Shown: in pieces, positions 7,933-17,770 of the stretch
Layout: every line of letters begins with the position of its first letter
Numbering within the stretch: position 1 is the first letter of the stretch
Origin: Lentisphaeria bacterium
GTDB taxonomy: Bacteria > Verrucomicrobiota > Lentisphaeria > Victivallales > UBA1829
Reading direction: 5' to 3'
Length of the DNA stretch: 32,026 bases
NCBI GenBank assembly: GCA_017646015.1
Contig: JAGCNI010000053.1
Location: 1 to 32,026, forward strand
Position numbers and translations under genes: made by a program
Notes under the pieces: generated by a model
What the model saw: only the letters and a program-made list of their open reading frames with translations
Databases searched by the model: none
What the model was told of the DNA's origin: nothing

Positions 7933-9669
7933 ATGACGGACAACAACAAAGGACATATTGTCGGGGTCAACGGCAATCTGCTTACCGTCGAATTTGACAC
8001 CGCTGTCACGCAGAATGAAGTGGCGTATGCTGTACTCGGTGATATCCGCCTCAAAGCTGAAGTGATCCGTGTCCGCGGACAACGTGCAGACCTTCAGGTT
8101 TTTGAAGGAACAGAAGGTCTGAAAGTCGGCGACCCCATTGAATTCACCGATGACCTGTTGAGTGCTGAACTCGGTCCCGGACTGCTGACCAAAGTTTTTG
8201 ACGGTCTGCAAAACCCCTTGAACAAACTGGCTGAAAAATCAGGATTCTTTCTCCAGCGTGGGATCTATATGGATCCACTGGAATATGATTCAGAATGGGA
8301 TTTCACTCCCATTGCAAAACCCGGCGATACTCTCTTTGCCGGGGATCGCATCGGATTTGTTCCGGAAGGGATCTTCAAACATTATATCATGCTGCCCTTC
8401 TCTTTCCTCGGCAGCTGGGAAGTCATCTCTGTCGCTCCCGCCGGAAAATACAATCTCCGCGCCTGCATGGCAAAAGTACGGAATGCCCGGGGTGAAGAAC
8501 GTGATGTGACAATGGTTCAGAAATGGCCGGTCAAAATTCCGGTTTCCTGTTACAAAGAAAAACTCATGCCGGTCAATCCGTTGATCACACAGCAGCGTAT
8601 CATCGACTCTTTCTTCCCCGTGGCTCAGGGGGGAACATTCTGTACTCCCGGACCTTTCGGTGCTGGAAAAACTGTTTTGCAGCATGCAATCAGTCAGCAT
8701 GCAGAAGCCGACGTTGTGATCATTGCAGCCTGCGGTGAACGAGCCGGGGAAGTTGTGGAGATCCTGCGGGAATTCCCCGAACTGAAAGACCCCCGTACAG
8801 GCAAGAGCCTTATGGACCGCTCCATCATCATCTGCAATACAAGTTCCATGCCGGTCGCAGCCCGTGAAGCATCTGTCTATACCGCTGTCACACTGGCAGA
8901 ATATTACCGTCAGATGGGATTGAACGTCCTGCTTCTGGCAGACTCGACTTCCCGTTGGGCGCAGGCTCTCCGTGAAATGTCCGGACGTCTGGAAGAAATC
9001 CCCGGTGAAGAATCATTCCCCGCATATCTTGAATCCCGTATTGCCAGCTTCTACGAACGCGCAGGTCTCGTTGTTCTGAATGACGGCTCCAAAGGTTCTA
9101 TCACGATCGGCGGATCTGTTTCTCCGGCAGGCGGTAACTTTGAAGAGCCGGTCACTCAGGCTACACTCAAAGTGGTCGGGGCATTCCTCGGCCTCTCCCG
9201 TGACCGTTCCTCCGCACGCCGTTTCCCGGCGATCCACCCCTTGGACAGCTGGAGCAAATATCAGAGTATTGTGGATGAATCCAAATTGCAGTTGGCACGC
9301 CAGACACTCCGCCGCGGAACTGAAGTCAATCAGATGATGAAAGTTGTCGGGGAAGAAGGAACCACCACGGATGACTTTGTGATCTATCTCAAAAGTGAAT
9401 TTCTGGACTTTGTCTATCTGCAGCAGAATACCTTTGATGCAGTGGATGCCGCCACCAGCAAAGACCGTCAGGTCTATACTTTCAACAAAGTGATCGATGT
9501 GCTGAATACAGATTTCGACTTTGAAGATAAAGATATCGCCCGCCGTTACTTCCTCGAACTGCGTCTGCTCTTCACTGATCTGAATTACATTGCATTTGAT
9601 GATGCAAAGTTCAAAGAACAGGAAGAAAAGATCATTGCTAAAATCAGCGAAAGGGCACAACATGCGTAA
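7933..9669 (+). CDS. atpA: V-type ATPase catalytic subunit A
   Basis: This 578-residue protein, close to the usual length for subunit A, carries the ATP site: Walker A GPFGAGKT at residues 240-247, followed by the catalytic GERAGE segment and the [16 protein letters not shown] region. The bulge domain typical of subunit A lies before the P-loop. Three A and three B subunits form the head that hydrolyses or makes ATP. The start at 7933 has AGGAG 12 bp upstream, a slightly long spacing. The 3' end overlaps the start of the subunit B gene by 8 bp, which favours coupled translation of the two partners in equal amounts. Confidence 0.97.
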   Translation: MTDNNKGHIVGVNGNLLTVEFDTAVTQNEVAYAVLGDIRLKAEVIRVRGQRADLQVFEGTEGLKVGDPIEFTDDLLSAELGPGLLTKVFDGLQNPLNKLAEKSGFFLQRGIYMDPLEYDSEWDFTPIAKPGDTLFAGDRIGFVPEGIFKHYIMLPFSFLGSWEVISVAPAGKYNLRACMAKVRNARGEERDVTMVQKWPVKIPVSCYKEKLMPVNPLITQQRIIDSFFPVAQGGTFCTPGPFGAGKTVLQHAISQHAEADVVIIAACGERAGEVVEILREFPELKDPRTGKSLMDRSIIICNTSSMPVAAREASVYTAVTLAEYYRQMGLNVLLLADSTSRWAQALREMSGRLEEIPGEESFPAYLESRIASFYERAGLVVLNDGSKGSITIGGSVSPAGGNFEEPVTQATLKVVGAFLGLSRDRSSARRFPAIHPLDSWSKYQSIVDESKLQLARQTLRRGTEVNQMMKVVGEEGTTTDDFVIYLKSEFLDFVYLQQNTFDAVDAATSKDRQVYTFNKVIDVLNTDFDFEDKDIARRYFLELRLLFTDLNYIAFDDAKFKEQEEKIIAKISERAQHA

Positions 9670-10963
9670 GGTATATCATAAAATCATTCAGATCGCCGGC
9701 AACGTGATCACTGTGGAAGCGGAAAATGTCGGCAACAATGATCTTGCAGAAGTGACAACCACCCGCGGCACCTCGCTGGCACAGGTGATCCGTCTGCAGG
9801 ACAACAAAGTTTATCTTCAGGTCTTCGCCGGATCACGCGGGATCAGTACCGGTGATGAAGTCCGTTTCCTCGGACATCCCATGCAGGTTTCCGCTTCGGA
9901 TGATCTTCTGGGCAGAATCTTCACCGGGTCCGGACAGCCCCGCGACTCCCGTCCTCCGATCGAAGAGGACATGATCAACATCGGCGGTCCCTCTGTCAAT
10001 CCGGCAAAACGTGTCATTCCCCGGAAAATGATCCGTACCGGGATTCCCATGATCGACGTGTTCAATACTTTGGTCGAATCTCAGAAACTCCCGATCTTCT
10101 CTGTGGCTGGTGAACCCTACAATGAACTGCTTGCACGTATTGCCATGCAGGCGGAAGTCGATGTGATCATCCTCGGCGGTATGGGATTGAAATATGATGA
10201 CTATCTGAAATTCCGGAATACACTGGATGAACACGGGGCACTCTCCCGTTCCGTTCTTTTCATCCACACTGCATCCGATCCGATTGTGGAAAGTCTGCTG
10301 GTTCCGGATATGTGTCTGGCGGTGGCTGAACAATATGCTCTGCGGGATAAACGGGTGTTGGTTCTGCTCACAGATATGACAAACTTCTCCGATGCGCTGA
10401 AAGAAATCGCCATCACCATGGAACAGATCCCCTCCAACCGCGGATATCCCGGAGACCTTTACAGTCAGCTCGCAGCCCGTTATGAAAAAGCGGTTGACTT
10501 TGACGGTGCAGGCTCCATCACAATTCTGGCGGTCACAACCATGCCCGGTGATGACGTGACTCACCCGGTTCCGGACAACACCGGATACATTACCGAAGGA
10601 CAGTTCTATCTCCGCAACGGACGCATTGAACCGTTCGGTTCTCTGAGCCGACTGAAACAGCAGGTCAACGGCAGAACACGCGGTGACCATCGTGTCATCA
10701 TGGATACAATGATCCGTTTCTATGCAGACTTCAAAGAAACACTGGAAAAACAGTCCATGGGTTTCCAGATGAGTTCCTGGGACAACAAACTGCTGAAATT
10801 CGGTAAACGTTTTGAAACAGAAATGATGGATCTCTCTGTCAATATCCCGCTTGAAGAGGCACTGGATCTCGGGTGGAAGATCCTTGCGGACTGTTTTGAC
10901 CCGACTGAAACAGGAATCAAAACGGATTTGATCCGGGAATATTGGCCGAAAGACGCTCAATAA
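9662..10963 (+). CDS. atpB: V-type ATPase regulatory subunit B
   Basis: This protein has 434 residues from the ATG at 9662, inside the end of the A gene. An in-frame ATG at 9590 would add 24 residues unlike the family, and the N-terminus from 9662 ([20 protein letters not shown]) matches the usual beta-barrel start. The P-loop region is degenerate ([18 protein letters not shown]), as expected for B, which contributes to nucleotide binding at the A-B interface without being the main catalytic subunit. The segments around [13 protein letters not shown] and [17 protein letters not shown] are strongly conserved in this family. Confidence 0.96.
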   Translation: MRKVYHKIIQIAGNVITVEAENVGNNDLAEVTTTRGTSLAQVIRLQDNKVYLQVFAGSRGISTGDEVRFLGHPMQVSASDDLLGRIFTGSGQPRDSRPPIEEDMINIGGPSVNPAKRVIPRKMIRTGIPMIDVFNTLVESQKLPIFSVAGEPYNELLARIAMQAEVDVIILGGMGLKYDDYLKFRNTLDEHGALSRSVLFIHTASDPIVESLLVPDMCLAVAEQYALRDKRVLVLLTDMTNFSDALKEIAITMEQIPSNRGYPGDLYSQLAARYEKAVDFDGAGSITILAVTTMPGDDVTHPVPDNTGYITEGQFYLRNGRIEPFGSLSRLKQQVNGRTRGDHRVIMDTMIRFYADFKETLEKQSMGFQMSSWDNKLLKFGKRFETEMMDLSVNIPLEEALDLGWKILADCFDPTETGIKTDLIREYWPKDAQ

Positions 10964-10981
10964 GCGTGTGGAGAGTAAATT

Positions 10982-11590
10982 ATGGCGAAAGTCAAACTGA
11001 CAAAAACAGCACTGAAACAACAGAGGGATGACCTCAAGCAGTTTCAGCGTTTTCTTCCGACGCTGCAGTTAAAAAAACAGCAGCTTCAGGTGGAAATGCG
11101 TCTTTGTCTTGACCGGATCGAAAAAAATGAAGAACGCGAAAAAGAGAGTAAACGCTCTTTGGAAAACTGGCTTTCTCTTTTCGGTTCTTCAGAAGATGCA
11201 GACAAAATTGCGGCACTGGTCCGTGTTGAACAAATCAACACGGATACACTCAACATTGCCGGAGTGGATGTCCCGCGTTTTCAGAGTGTCATATTTGAAA
11301 ATGTGCCGTATGACCTCTATATGGAAGACCTCTGGATCGATGATGCAGTCAATGCAGTCAGAAAGATCGTGGAACTCCGTATTGAGCGTGAGATCATACG
11401 CCGTCAATATGATTTGATCCGTCAGGAACTCCGCGTTACCACTCAGCGCGTCAATCTCTTTGAAAAAGTCAAGATCCCGGAATGCAAGGAAAATATCCGC
11501 ATCATCGGAATCTATCTCGGTGACATGGATACCAGTGCTGTGGCACGATCCAAGATCGCCAAGAAAAAACTGCAGGAGACCGTGGCATGA
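10982..11590 (+). CDS. atpD: V-type ATPase subunit D (central rotor shaft)
   Basis: This 202-residue protein has long N- and C-terminal helices (about 5-75 and 120-175) that would pair as the coiled-coil shaft inside the A3B3 head; the N-terminal VKLTKTALKQQRDDLKQFQRF stretch is typical. It lies 18 bp after the B gene, and its stop overlaps the start of the I gene as ATGA. In other V-ATPases D works with subunit F, but no F gene is present in this operon, as in Chlamydia. Confidence 0.93.
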   Translation: MAKVKLTKTALKQQRDDLKQFQRFLPTLQLKKQQLQVEMRLCLDRIEKNEEREKESKRSLENWLSLFGSSEDADKIAALVRVEQINTDTLNIAGVDVPRFQSVIFENVPYDLYMEDLWIDDAVNAVRKIVELRIEREIIRRQYDLIRQELRVTTQRVNLFEKVKIPECKENIRIIGIYLGDMDTSAVARSKIAKKKLQETVA

Positions 11591-13434
11591 TCGTTCCTAT
11601 GAAAAAAATCAATCTTCTGTGTCTGGAGCATGAGCGGACAGCCGCTCTGGAAAAACTCCGGGAACTGGGGATTATGCACGTCGATATTGCCGTCAAACCG
11701 GAATCAGAGAGTGTGAATGTACTCGAACAATCTCTGCAAGACACGGCAAAACTCTATAATATTCTTACAGGGTTCAAGACAAAAAATCAGGATATTCCTG
11801 CCGGGCTCACCGGAAAAGAAATCCTGAAAAAAGGTCTCGAACTTCTTGAAAAACAAAATGATCTGGAAAAAGAAAGAGAACTGCTGATCCGTGATTTGGA
11901 TACATTGAGCAAATGGGGTGATTTCCAGCCGAAACTGCTTGATACACTTGCGAAAAACGGGATCTACGTTTCTTTCCATCTGGCATTCAAAGATGTTTAC
12001 GACCACATGGAACTGCCGGAAGGAATCACCCGTATTCTCATCAGCCGGATCAAAACAGAACGTTATTTTCTGTTGATCACGCAGGATAAATCTCTTGAAC
12101 TGCCCTGTGCGCCTCTGGTTCTTCCGGAAAAATCTCTTTCGGCAGTCAGAGCAGAACTCATCTCTGTGGAAAAAGAGATTGCAGACTGCAAGGAATCCAT
12201 GCAGAACCTTGCCCCTGCCGCCGGACGCCTCAAAGAATATTTTGAACAACTGGGATCCGAATATGAGTTTGTTGCCAACCGCGACACCATGGTATCGGAT
12301 GGCAGAATCGCTTATCTGACCGGATATGTACCTGCACCGGAAATGGAAAAACTGGTGGAGGCAGCCCATCAGAATGGCTGGGCATTGACAGCAGAAGATC
12401 CGGAACTGACAGATGCACGTGTTCCGACCTGCATCAAAAAACCGGCATGGATGAAGATCATTGATCCGCTTTTTGACTTTATCGGGATTGCCCCCGGTTA
12501 TCGTGAAAATGACGTATCACTCTTCTTTCTGATCGCATTTCCGATTTTCTTCGGGATGTTGATCGGTGACACTGCTTACGGAGCTCTTTTCATTGTTACA
12601 GCATTGATCTGTAAATATGTATTCCGGAAAAAGAGTGCGGCACAACTGCCGTTGAATCTGTTGATCCTGCTCTCGATCTTCTCAATCATCTGGGGCTTGC
12701 TCACAGGATCCTGTCTCGGACTGCCGCGGAATGTTCTGCCGGGATTCCTGCAGGGTCTCGACTTCCTTGCAGATCCGAAAGAAAGTGAAGCAGCCAGATC
12801 TCTGGCAGAAAAACTGAAAATCTCCAATCCGGATGATTTGAAAGACAAATTCATCCAGTGGTTCTGTTTTCTGCTGGCAGCCCTGCATCTCTCTTCGGCA
12901 CGTTTGTATAAGTGCTTCACAGAAATCCGCAACTGGCGCAGCTGGGGAAATCTGGGTTGGGCATGTCTGATCTGGGGAAACTTCTTCACAGCAGTCAATC
13001 TGGTGGTATTCCCCGGTACATTCCCGGGTTATATCGGCTACGCTCTGTATGGTGTGGGACTTCTCTTCATCGTGGCAACGACCACAGCGGAAGCGGCATT
13101 GAATCTGCCGTTTTCTGTTGTCGGCAGTTTTGTGGATGTGCTTTCTTACATCCGCCTCTTTGCTGTCGGACTTTCGGGTGTCTATGTGGGAACCTGTTTC
13201 AATGACATGGGAAAAATGGTGTTGGATGCGCTGCCCAAAGATCTGATGGCGATCGGGATCATCGGTCTGCTGCTGGTCGCTCTTGCCGGACATATTCTGA
13301 ACATCATTCTCGGATTCATGGGCGTTCTGGTTCATGCGATCCGTCTGAACACATTGGAATTTTCCAATCATATTGAAATGCAGTGGACTGGGATCAATTA
13401 CCGTCCGTTCAAGAAAAAAGAAAAAAAAGATTAA
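11587..13434 (+). CDS. atpI: V-type ATPase membrane subunit I (a-subunit)
   Basis: This 615-residue protein has an N-terminal cytoplasmic half (1 to about 305) with coiled-coil segments that meets the peripheral stalk, and a membrane half (about 310-600) with several hydrophobic helices. R523 in the LSYIRLFAVGLSG segment matches the arginine that faces the rotor ring and is needed for ion passage. The start is the ATG at 11587 in the ATGA overlap with the D gene; a second ATG four codons later is an alternative. Together with subunit K it forms the ion channel. Confidence 0.95.
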   Translation: MIVPMKKINLLCLEHERTAALEKLRELGIMHVDIAVKPESESVNVLEQSLQDTAKLYNILTGFKTKNQDIPAGLTGKEILKKGLELLEKQNDLEKERELLIRDLDTLSKWGDFQPKLLDTLAKNGIYVSFHLAFKDVYDHMELPEGITRILISRIKTERYFLLITQDKSLELPCAPLVLPEKSLSAVRAELISVEKEIADCKESMQNLAPAAGRLKEYFEQLGSEYEFVANRDTMVSDGRIAYLTGYVPAPEMEKLVEAAHQNGWALTAEDPELTDARVPTCIKKPAWMKIIDPLFDFIGIAPGYRENDVSLFFLIAFPIFFGMLIGDTAYGALFIVTALICKYVFRKKSAAQLPLNLLILLSIFSIIWGLLTGSCLGLPRNVLPGFLQGLDFLADPKESEAARSLAEKLKISNPDDLKDKFIQWFCFLLAALHLSSARLYKCFTEIRNWRSWGNLGWACLIWGNFFTAVNLVVFPGTFPGYIGYALYGVGLLFIVATTTAEAALNLPFSVVGSFVDVLSYIRLFAVGLSGVYVGTCFNDMGKMVLDALPKDLMAIGIIGLLLVALAGHILNIILGFMGVLVHAIRLNTLEFSNHIEMQWTGINYRPFKKKEKKD

Positions 13435-13469
13435 CCAGGATCAAAACATAAAAAAAGGAGAAAAAGAAA

Positions 13470-14036
13470 ATGATTCTCGAAATTGCAACACAGGCAGCAG
13501 CGGCTGCAACAGAACTGAAACCCTTTGTTTACACCCAGGAACACCTGAACTACTTCTTTCAGGCAATGACCTATGCTGGCGCATTTGCCGCCATCGGCTT
13601 TGCTGCAATGGGTTCCGCTTACGGATGCGGGATCGCATGTTCTTCTGCGATCGGGGCATGGAAAAAATGCTATTCCCAGAATAAACCGGCTCCGTTCCAG
13701 CTGCTGGTCTTCGCCGGAGCTCCGCTCTCTCAGGTCATCTATGGTATGATCATCATGTTCATCATCATGGGTAAACAGCATGTCACACAGGCAGCATGGA
13801 TGGTCTATCTGTTTGTCGGGCTCGTTGCAGGGATCGCAATGGGTATCTCCTCTCTCTGGCAGGGAATTTCCGGTGCGGCAGCTTGCGATGCGTTTGCAGA
13901 AAACGGAAAAGGATTTACAAACCAGCTGATGGTTCTCGGTATCGTGGAAACGGTTGCTATCTTCGTGATGGCATTCTCTATCGTTCTGCTGGGAAAAGTT
14001 GTTCCTGTGGCAGCAGCCGCAACTGCAGCCCTCTGA
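13470..14036 (+). CDS. atpK: V-type ATPase rotor ring subunit K, four-helix, probably sodium-binding
   Basis: This 188-residue protein has four membrane helices arranged as two fused hairpins (about 34-62, 76-100, 110-132, 150-177). The carboxylate is E160 in the GIVETVAIF segment of helix 4. The first hairpin has no acid at the matching place, the V-type arrangement with one ion per four helices. The segment PLSQVIYG (85-92) and Q131 in WQGISGAAA align with the sodium ligands of Enterococcus hirae NtpK (Thr64, Gln65, Tyr68, Gln110, Glu139), giving S87, Q88, Y91, Q131 and E160 here. Sodium coupling is therefore likely but inferred. AAGGAG precedes the ATG. It is the last gene of the operon. 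Confidence 0.95.
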   Translation: MILEIATQAAAAATELKPFVYTQEHLNYFFQAMTYAGAFAAIGFAAMGSAYGCGIACSSAIGAWKKCYSQNKPAPFQLLVFAGAPLSQVIYGMIIMFIIMGKQHVTQAAWMVYLFVGLVAGIAMGISSLWQGISGAAACDAFAENGKGFTNQLMVLGIVETVAIFVMAFSIVLLGKVVPVAAAATAAL

Positions 14037-14064
14037 TCCGGCAATAAACAATTACCGGATTTTA

Positions 14065-14107
14065 CCGGAGATACCGTTCTTTTTCAATAACAAAACGGTA
14101 TCTCCGG
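14065..14107 (+). terminator. Terminator-like hairpin after the V-ATPase operon
   Basis: A perfect 14-bp stem (14065-14078 with 14094-14107, starting CCGGAGATACC) encloses a 15-nt loop. It lies 28 bp after the atpK stop. The T-run after it is poor, so it may end transcription inefficiently or protect the 3' end of the mRNA. Confidence 0.6.
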
Positions 14108-14211
14108 ATATCTGTTTATAAAAATCAAATCCAGAATCGGATCAATATATTCAATCGTATCAAAAGGTTTATCAAAAAAATAACACTCACAAACAGACAG
14201 GGATAACAGAG

Positions 14212-15369
14212 ATGAATCATATTACAGAACTTTTTGAAAAACAGTTCAACCGGAAACCGACAGTTGTTTCACGAGCCCCCGGACGTCTTGAAATTCTGGG
14301 AAATCATACCGATTACAACGAAGGTTTTGTCTTGAGTACAGCCACAGAACAAGCTACCTCTTTTGCCATGGCTCCTGCAAAGGGAACAGTATGTACTCTT
14401 GCCAATGCCGCTTTTCCGGGACAGATATTCACGATCGATCTTGCAGATCTTGATACGCCGAAACAGGGAGACTGGACCAATTATGTCAAAGGTGCTCTGG
14501 TCGAAATGAAAAAACGGGGATTGAATCCCGGAGCATTTGATGCTATGGTTGACAGTACCGTTCCGCTTTCAGCAGGGATGAGCAGTTCAGCCGCATTGGA
14601 AATGGCATTCTGTTTTGCGCTCAAAACGATTTATGATCTGGAACTTACCAATGCAGACTGGGCAAGAGTCGGTCAGGGAGTAGAAAACAATTATATGGGG
14701 CTGAAATCCGGATTATTGGATCAGTTCAGTTCTATTTTCGGCAAGAAAGATGCTTTGATCCTCTGTGACTTCCGTACGGTCGAAGTTCTTGCCAATGTTC
14801 CGCTTCCGCAGGGATATGGATTTCTGGTTGCCAATACGCTGGTAAAACATAATCTGGTGGAATCCGATTACAACCGCCGTCGTGAAAGTTGCGAACGTGC
14901 CCGGGATATTCTGGCGAAAAATGATCCGTCTGTCAAAATGCTCCGCGATGCTGACCGTGCCATGTTGGAACGCGGTAAAGATCAGATGGATATCACAGAT
15001 TACCGGAGAGCACTCCATGTTATCGGCGAAAATGAAAGAGTCATGCAGGGAGTCGAACTGCTCAAACAGGGCAAGATCGAAGATTTCGGTAAACTTCTGT
15101 TTGAAAGTCATGAAAGTTCCCGCATGAATTTTGAAAATTCCTGTATGGAACTGGATGCGCTGGTGGAAATTGCAAAATCTCTGCCGGAATGTCTGGGAGC
15201 ACGCCTCAGCGGTGGTGGATTCGGAGGGATCACAATCCATCTGATCCGTTTGCAGGATGCAGAATCCTACCGGACCCGTTTGGAAACAGCATACAAGGCC
15301 ATGACAGGAAAAGAAATTTCAACGATTCTCTGCGCAATCGGTGATGGTGCAAGTGCTGAAAAAATATGA
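14212..15369 (+). CDS. galK: Galactokinase (GHMP kinase family)
   Basis: This 385-residue protein has the usual galactokinase length. Residues 21-38 (RAPGRLEILGNHTDYNEG) form the galactokinase signature, 118-130 (PLSAGMSSSAALE) the GHMP phosphate-binding loop, D170 in GLLDQFSSIFG the likely catalytic base, and the GARLSGGGFGGITIH segment near residue 330 the third GHMP motif. It phosphorylates galactose at O1 in the Leloir pathway, in the cytoplasm. The residue that is Glu in the classic GEHTDYN is Asn here (N31). No gene for galactose-1-phosphate uridylyltransferase or UDP-galactose epimerase is adjacent. The ribosome site is weak (AGGGATAACAGAG) and no clear promoter is visible in the 104 bp after the upstream hairpin. 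Confidence 0.92.
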   Translation: MNHITELFEKQFNRKPTVVSRAPGRLEILGNHTDYNEGFVLSTATEQATSFAMAPAKGTVCTLANAAFPGQIFTIDLADLDTPKQGDWTNYVKGALVEMKKRGLNPGAFDAMVDSTVPLSAGMSSSAALEMAFCFALKTIYDLELTNADWARVGQGVENNYMGLKSGLLDQFSSIFGKKDALILCDFRTVEVLANVPLPQGYGFLVANTLVKHNLVESDYNRRRESCERARDILAKNDPSVKMLRDADRAMLERGKDQMDITDYRRALHVIGENERVMQGVELLKQGKIEDFGKLLFESHESSRMNFENSCMELDALVEIAKSLPECLGARLSGGGFGGITIHLIRLQDAESYRTRLETAYKAMTGKEISTILCAIGDGASAEKI

Positions 15370-15375
15370 TTTTTC

Positions 15376-15408
15376 AGAAAAAACGTATTTTCTGCTGAAT
15401 CTTTTTTG
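15376..15408 (+). terminator. Weak intrinsic terminator after galK
   Basis: A 7-bp stem, CAGAAAA with TTTTCTG, around a 6-nt loop begins 6 bp after the galK stop and is followed shortly by TTTTTT. The stem is AT-rich, so strength is doubtful. Confidence 0.45.
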
Positions 15409-15438
15409 ATTTTTCCGTGTCAAAAATAACAGAAAAAA

Positions 15439-15468
15439 CCTCTCGGCGAATTGAAATCCGCCGAGAGG
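15439..15468. terminator. Perfect 10-bp GC-rich inverted repeat between galK and prc
   Basis: CCTCTCGGCG (15439-15448) pairs perfectly with CGCCGAGAGG (15459-15468) around a 10-nt loop. A run of six A precedes it, so the T-run follows the hairpin only when read on the minus strand. On the plus strand the next T-run is 14 nt away and leads into a TATAAT at 15488-15493. It may be a minus-strand terminator, or a leader or operator structure for prc. Confidence 0.55.
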
Positions 15469-15518
15469 TGTGGTATGGTACATTTTTTATAATAAACAAC
15501 ATTACATAGAGGAATACA

Positions 15519-17672
15519 ATGAGCAGAAAAATACGTTTTTACGAAAAATTTGCAGCAGGGATCACCTTTCTTCTGCTGTCTGCGGTTCTGTTTGCGGCAG
15601 AAGTTACAACAAAAGAACTTGCTCCGACTCCCACGATGTCGCATATCAGTAAACTCACATCCATGCTGCTGACCAACAAACATTATACACAACGCCAGTT
15701 GTCGGAAGAGGTTTCGGTTCTTTTGTTTGAAGATTATTTCAAAGCACTGGATCCGACAAAAATGTTTTTCACACAGCAGGATATTGCCCAATTTGAAAGT
15801 GAAAAAAAGGAATTGGGTAAAAAATTGAAAAACGGCGATGTGCAGTTTGCATTTGATGTTTTCAAGCTCTTTCTGAAACGATTGGATGAATATGAAAACT
15901 TCACGAGAACTTACCTCAAAACAAATCCCTCGCTGAATACAGTTGAAACCTTTGAATTCAACCGTACAAAACTGCCATGGGTCAAAACCGATGCAGAACT
16001 CGAATCCCTCTGGAAGAAAAAAATCCGTAACGATCTGATCCTGATCGAATTGATGGACAGATCCAAAAAAGAACTCCGGAAAAATTTCCCTGCGGACAAA
16101 AAGGTTGAACAGAAACAAGCCAAGACTGCCCGGAAGGAAAAACCGGTGAAAGTCAATGTGCCCCGGCAGAAAACGCCGCAGGAAAGAACCTTGCAGAGAA
16201 TTTCACAATTTCTTCAGTATTACAGAAATATGGAGGCAATCGAAGTCCTTGAGCTCTACATTTCTGCACTGACAAAAATCTATGATCCGCATTCTGAATA
16301 CATGTCTCCGCGTACTCAGGAGGATTTTGATATCAACATGCGTCTCTCTCTGGTTGGGATCGGAGCTGTACTGACCAGCGAAGACGGTTATACAAAAGTA
16401 GTCAAACTTGTTCCCGGAGGTCCTGCTGATCTCGACGGCAGATTGAAAACAGAAGATAGAATCATCGCTGTCACTCAGGAAGATGGAGAACCGGTGGACA
16501 CTTTGGATATGCCTCTGACTAAAGTGGTGGATCAGATTCGCGGGAAAGAAAATACAAAAGTGACTCTGACGATTCTGGAAGGCTCTAAAGGAACATCAGC
16601 GGTTCCGGTCAATATCACTCTGACCCGTGCCAAAGTCCGTTTGCAGGAATCTGAAGCATCCGGAAAAGTGCATGAGCTCCAAACCAAAAACGGAGTCAGA
16701 CGCATTGCTGTCCTTACCCTGCCCTCTTTTTATATCGACTTTAATGCAGCTTACCACGGCGATGCCAATTACAAAAGTTCAACGCGTGACATGAAAGCAT
16801 TGATCCAGAAACTTTCCAAAGAGAAACCTCTGGATGCCGTGATCATTGACCTGCGTTCCAATGGCGGCGGCAGTCTTTTGGAAGCTGTGAATCTGACCGG
16901 ACTCTTTATCAAGGAAGGACCAGTGGTTCAGGTCACATCCGGACAGAAATGTACAGTGGATGAAGATCAGGACGGTGGTTTGGTCACTTATTCCGGACCT
17001 CTGGCGGTACTGACCAACCGTTTCAGTGCCTCAGCGGCAGAAATTTTTGCCGGAGCGATCAAGGATTATCAGCGCGGCATCATCCTCGGAGATTCCAAGA
17101 CACATGGAAAAGGTACAGTTCAAACGCTGTTGGATCTGCAACCTTATGCGGATATTTTCAATGCCCGGAAACCGCTCGGTTCTCTCAAACTGACAAGCGG
17201 AAAATTCTACCGGATCAATGGAGATTCCACTCAGTTGAAAGGAATCGTGCCGGATATTATTTTCCCCTCCTTTTCGGATGCAATGGAAATCGGTGAAGAA
17301 AATATCCCTCATGCCATGAAATGGGATACAGTCAAACCGGTGAAATATCAGATCGCCGATCCCACTCTGCCGTCTCTCATTCCCGTACTGCGGAACAAGA
17401 GTATGAAACGTCTTGCGGCAAGCAGAGAATTTACCAAACTGAAAAAAGATATTGATACTTTCAGCAAAATCCGGAATCGTAAAACGATCGTGCTCAATTT
17501 GGAACAACGCTGGAAAGAATATCTGGCAGAAAAGAAATTGCAGGAAGAACAGGATAAACTCCTGAAACTGGATACAGAAGATTCCAAAAAGAATACCATC
17601 AAGGATCTGTATCTGGAAGAAACGATCAATGTTGTCAGAGACATGATCGATATGGCAAGAACAAATCAGTAA
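15519..17672 (+). CDS. prc: Tail-specific (C-terminal processing) protease, S41 family
   Basis: This 717-residue protein is slightly longer than E. coli Prc (682). Residues 1-27 form a signal peptide, so it acts in the periplasm. The LDPTKMFFTQQDI segment (about 75-87) is typical of the Prc N-terminal domain; a PDZ domain (about 272-370, with LVGIGAVL) recognises C-termini of substrates. The S41 core contains the Ser-Lys pair: S505 in RFSASAAEIFAGA and K531 in THGKGTVQ, aligning with Ser452 and Lys477 of E. coli Prc. A helical C-terminal domain (about 600-717) follows. In other bacteria Prc trims envelope proteins and peptidoglycan hydrolases. GAGG lies 9 bp before the ATG. A TATAAT is present at 15488-15493 without an obvious -35 box. 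Confidence 0.93.
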   Translation: MSRKIRFYEKFAAGITFLLLSAVLFAAEVTTKELAPTPTMSHISKLTSMLLTNKHYTQRQLSEEVSVLLFEDYFKALDPTKMFFTQQDIAQFESEKKELGKKLKNGDVQFAFDVFKLFLKRLDEYENFTRTYLKTNPSLNTVETFEFNRTKLPWVKTDAELESLWKKKIRNDLILIELMDRSKKELRKNFPADKKVEQKQAKTARKEKPVKVNVPRQKTPQERTLQRISQFLQYYRNMEAIEVLELYISALTKIYDPHSEYMSPRTQEDFDINMRLSLVGIGAVLTSEDGYTKVVKLVPGGPADLDGRLKTEDRIIAVTQEDGEPVDTLDMPLTKVVDQIRGKENTKVTLTILEGSKGTSAVPVNITLTRAKVRLQESEASGKVHELQTKNGVRRIAVLTLPSFYIDFNAAYHGDANYKSSTRDMKALIQKLSKEKPLDAVIIDLRSNGGGSLLEAVNLTGLFIKEGPVVQVTSGQKCTVDEDQDGGLVTYSGPLAVLTNRFSASAAEIFAGAIKDYQRGIILGDSKTHGKGTVQTLLDLQPYADIFNARKPLGSLKLTSGKFYRINGDSTQLKGIVPDIIFPSFSDAMEIGEENIPHAMKWDTVKPVKYQIADPTLPSLIPVLRNKSMKRLAASREFTKLKKDIDTFSKIRNRKTIVLNLEQRWKEYLAEKKLQEEQDKLLKLDTEDSKKNTIKDLYLEETINVVRDMIDMARTNQ

Positions 17673-17705
17673 AAAAATAACCTCTGCCATACATTCTGCG
17701 GATAC

Positions 17706-17752
17706 AAAAAATTCCGGAAAACAAATTGTCAGATGTTTTCCGGAATTTTTTT
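17706..17752. terminator. Bidirectional terminator between prc and the GumN-like gene
   Basis: The arms AAAATTCCGGAAAACA and TGTTTTCCGGAATTTT pair over at least 16 bp around a 10-nt loop, flanked by A on one side and T on the other. It serves the two convergent genes, 33 bp after prc and 18 bp after the GumN-like gene. Confidence 0.9.
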
Positions 17753-17770
17753 ATATGTTTGAAAAATGGA

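Noticed and set aside
9833-11020. A 395-codon open frame on the minus strand
   Set aside because: It is antisense to V-ATPase subunit B and shows no recognisable domain.
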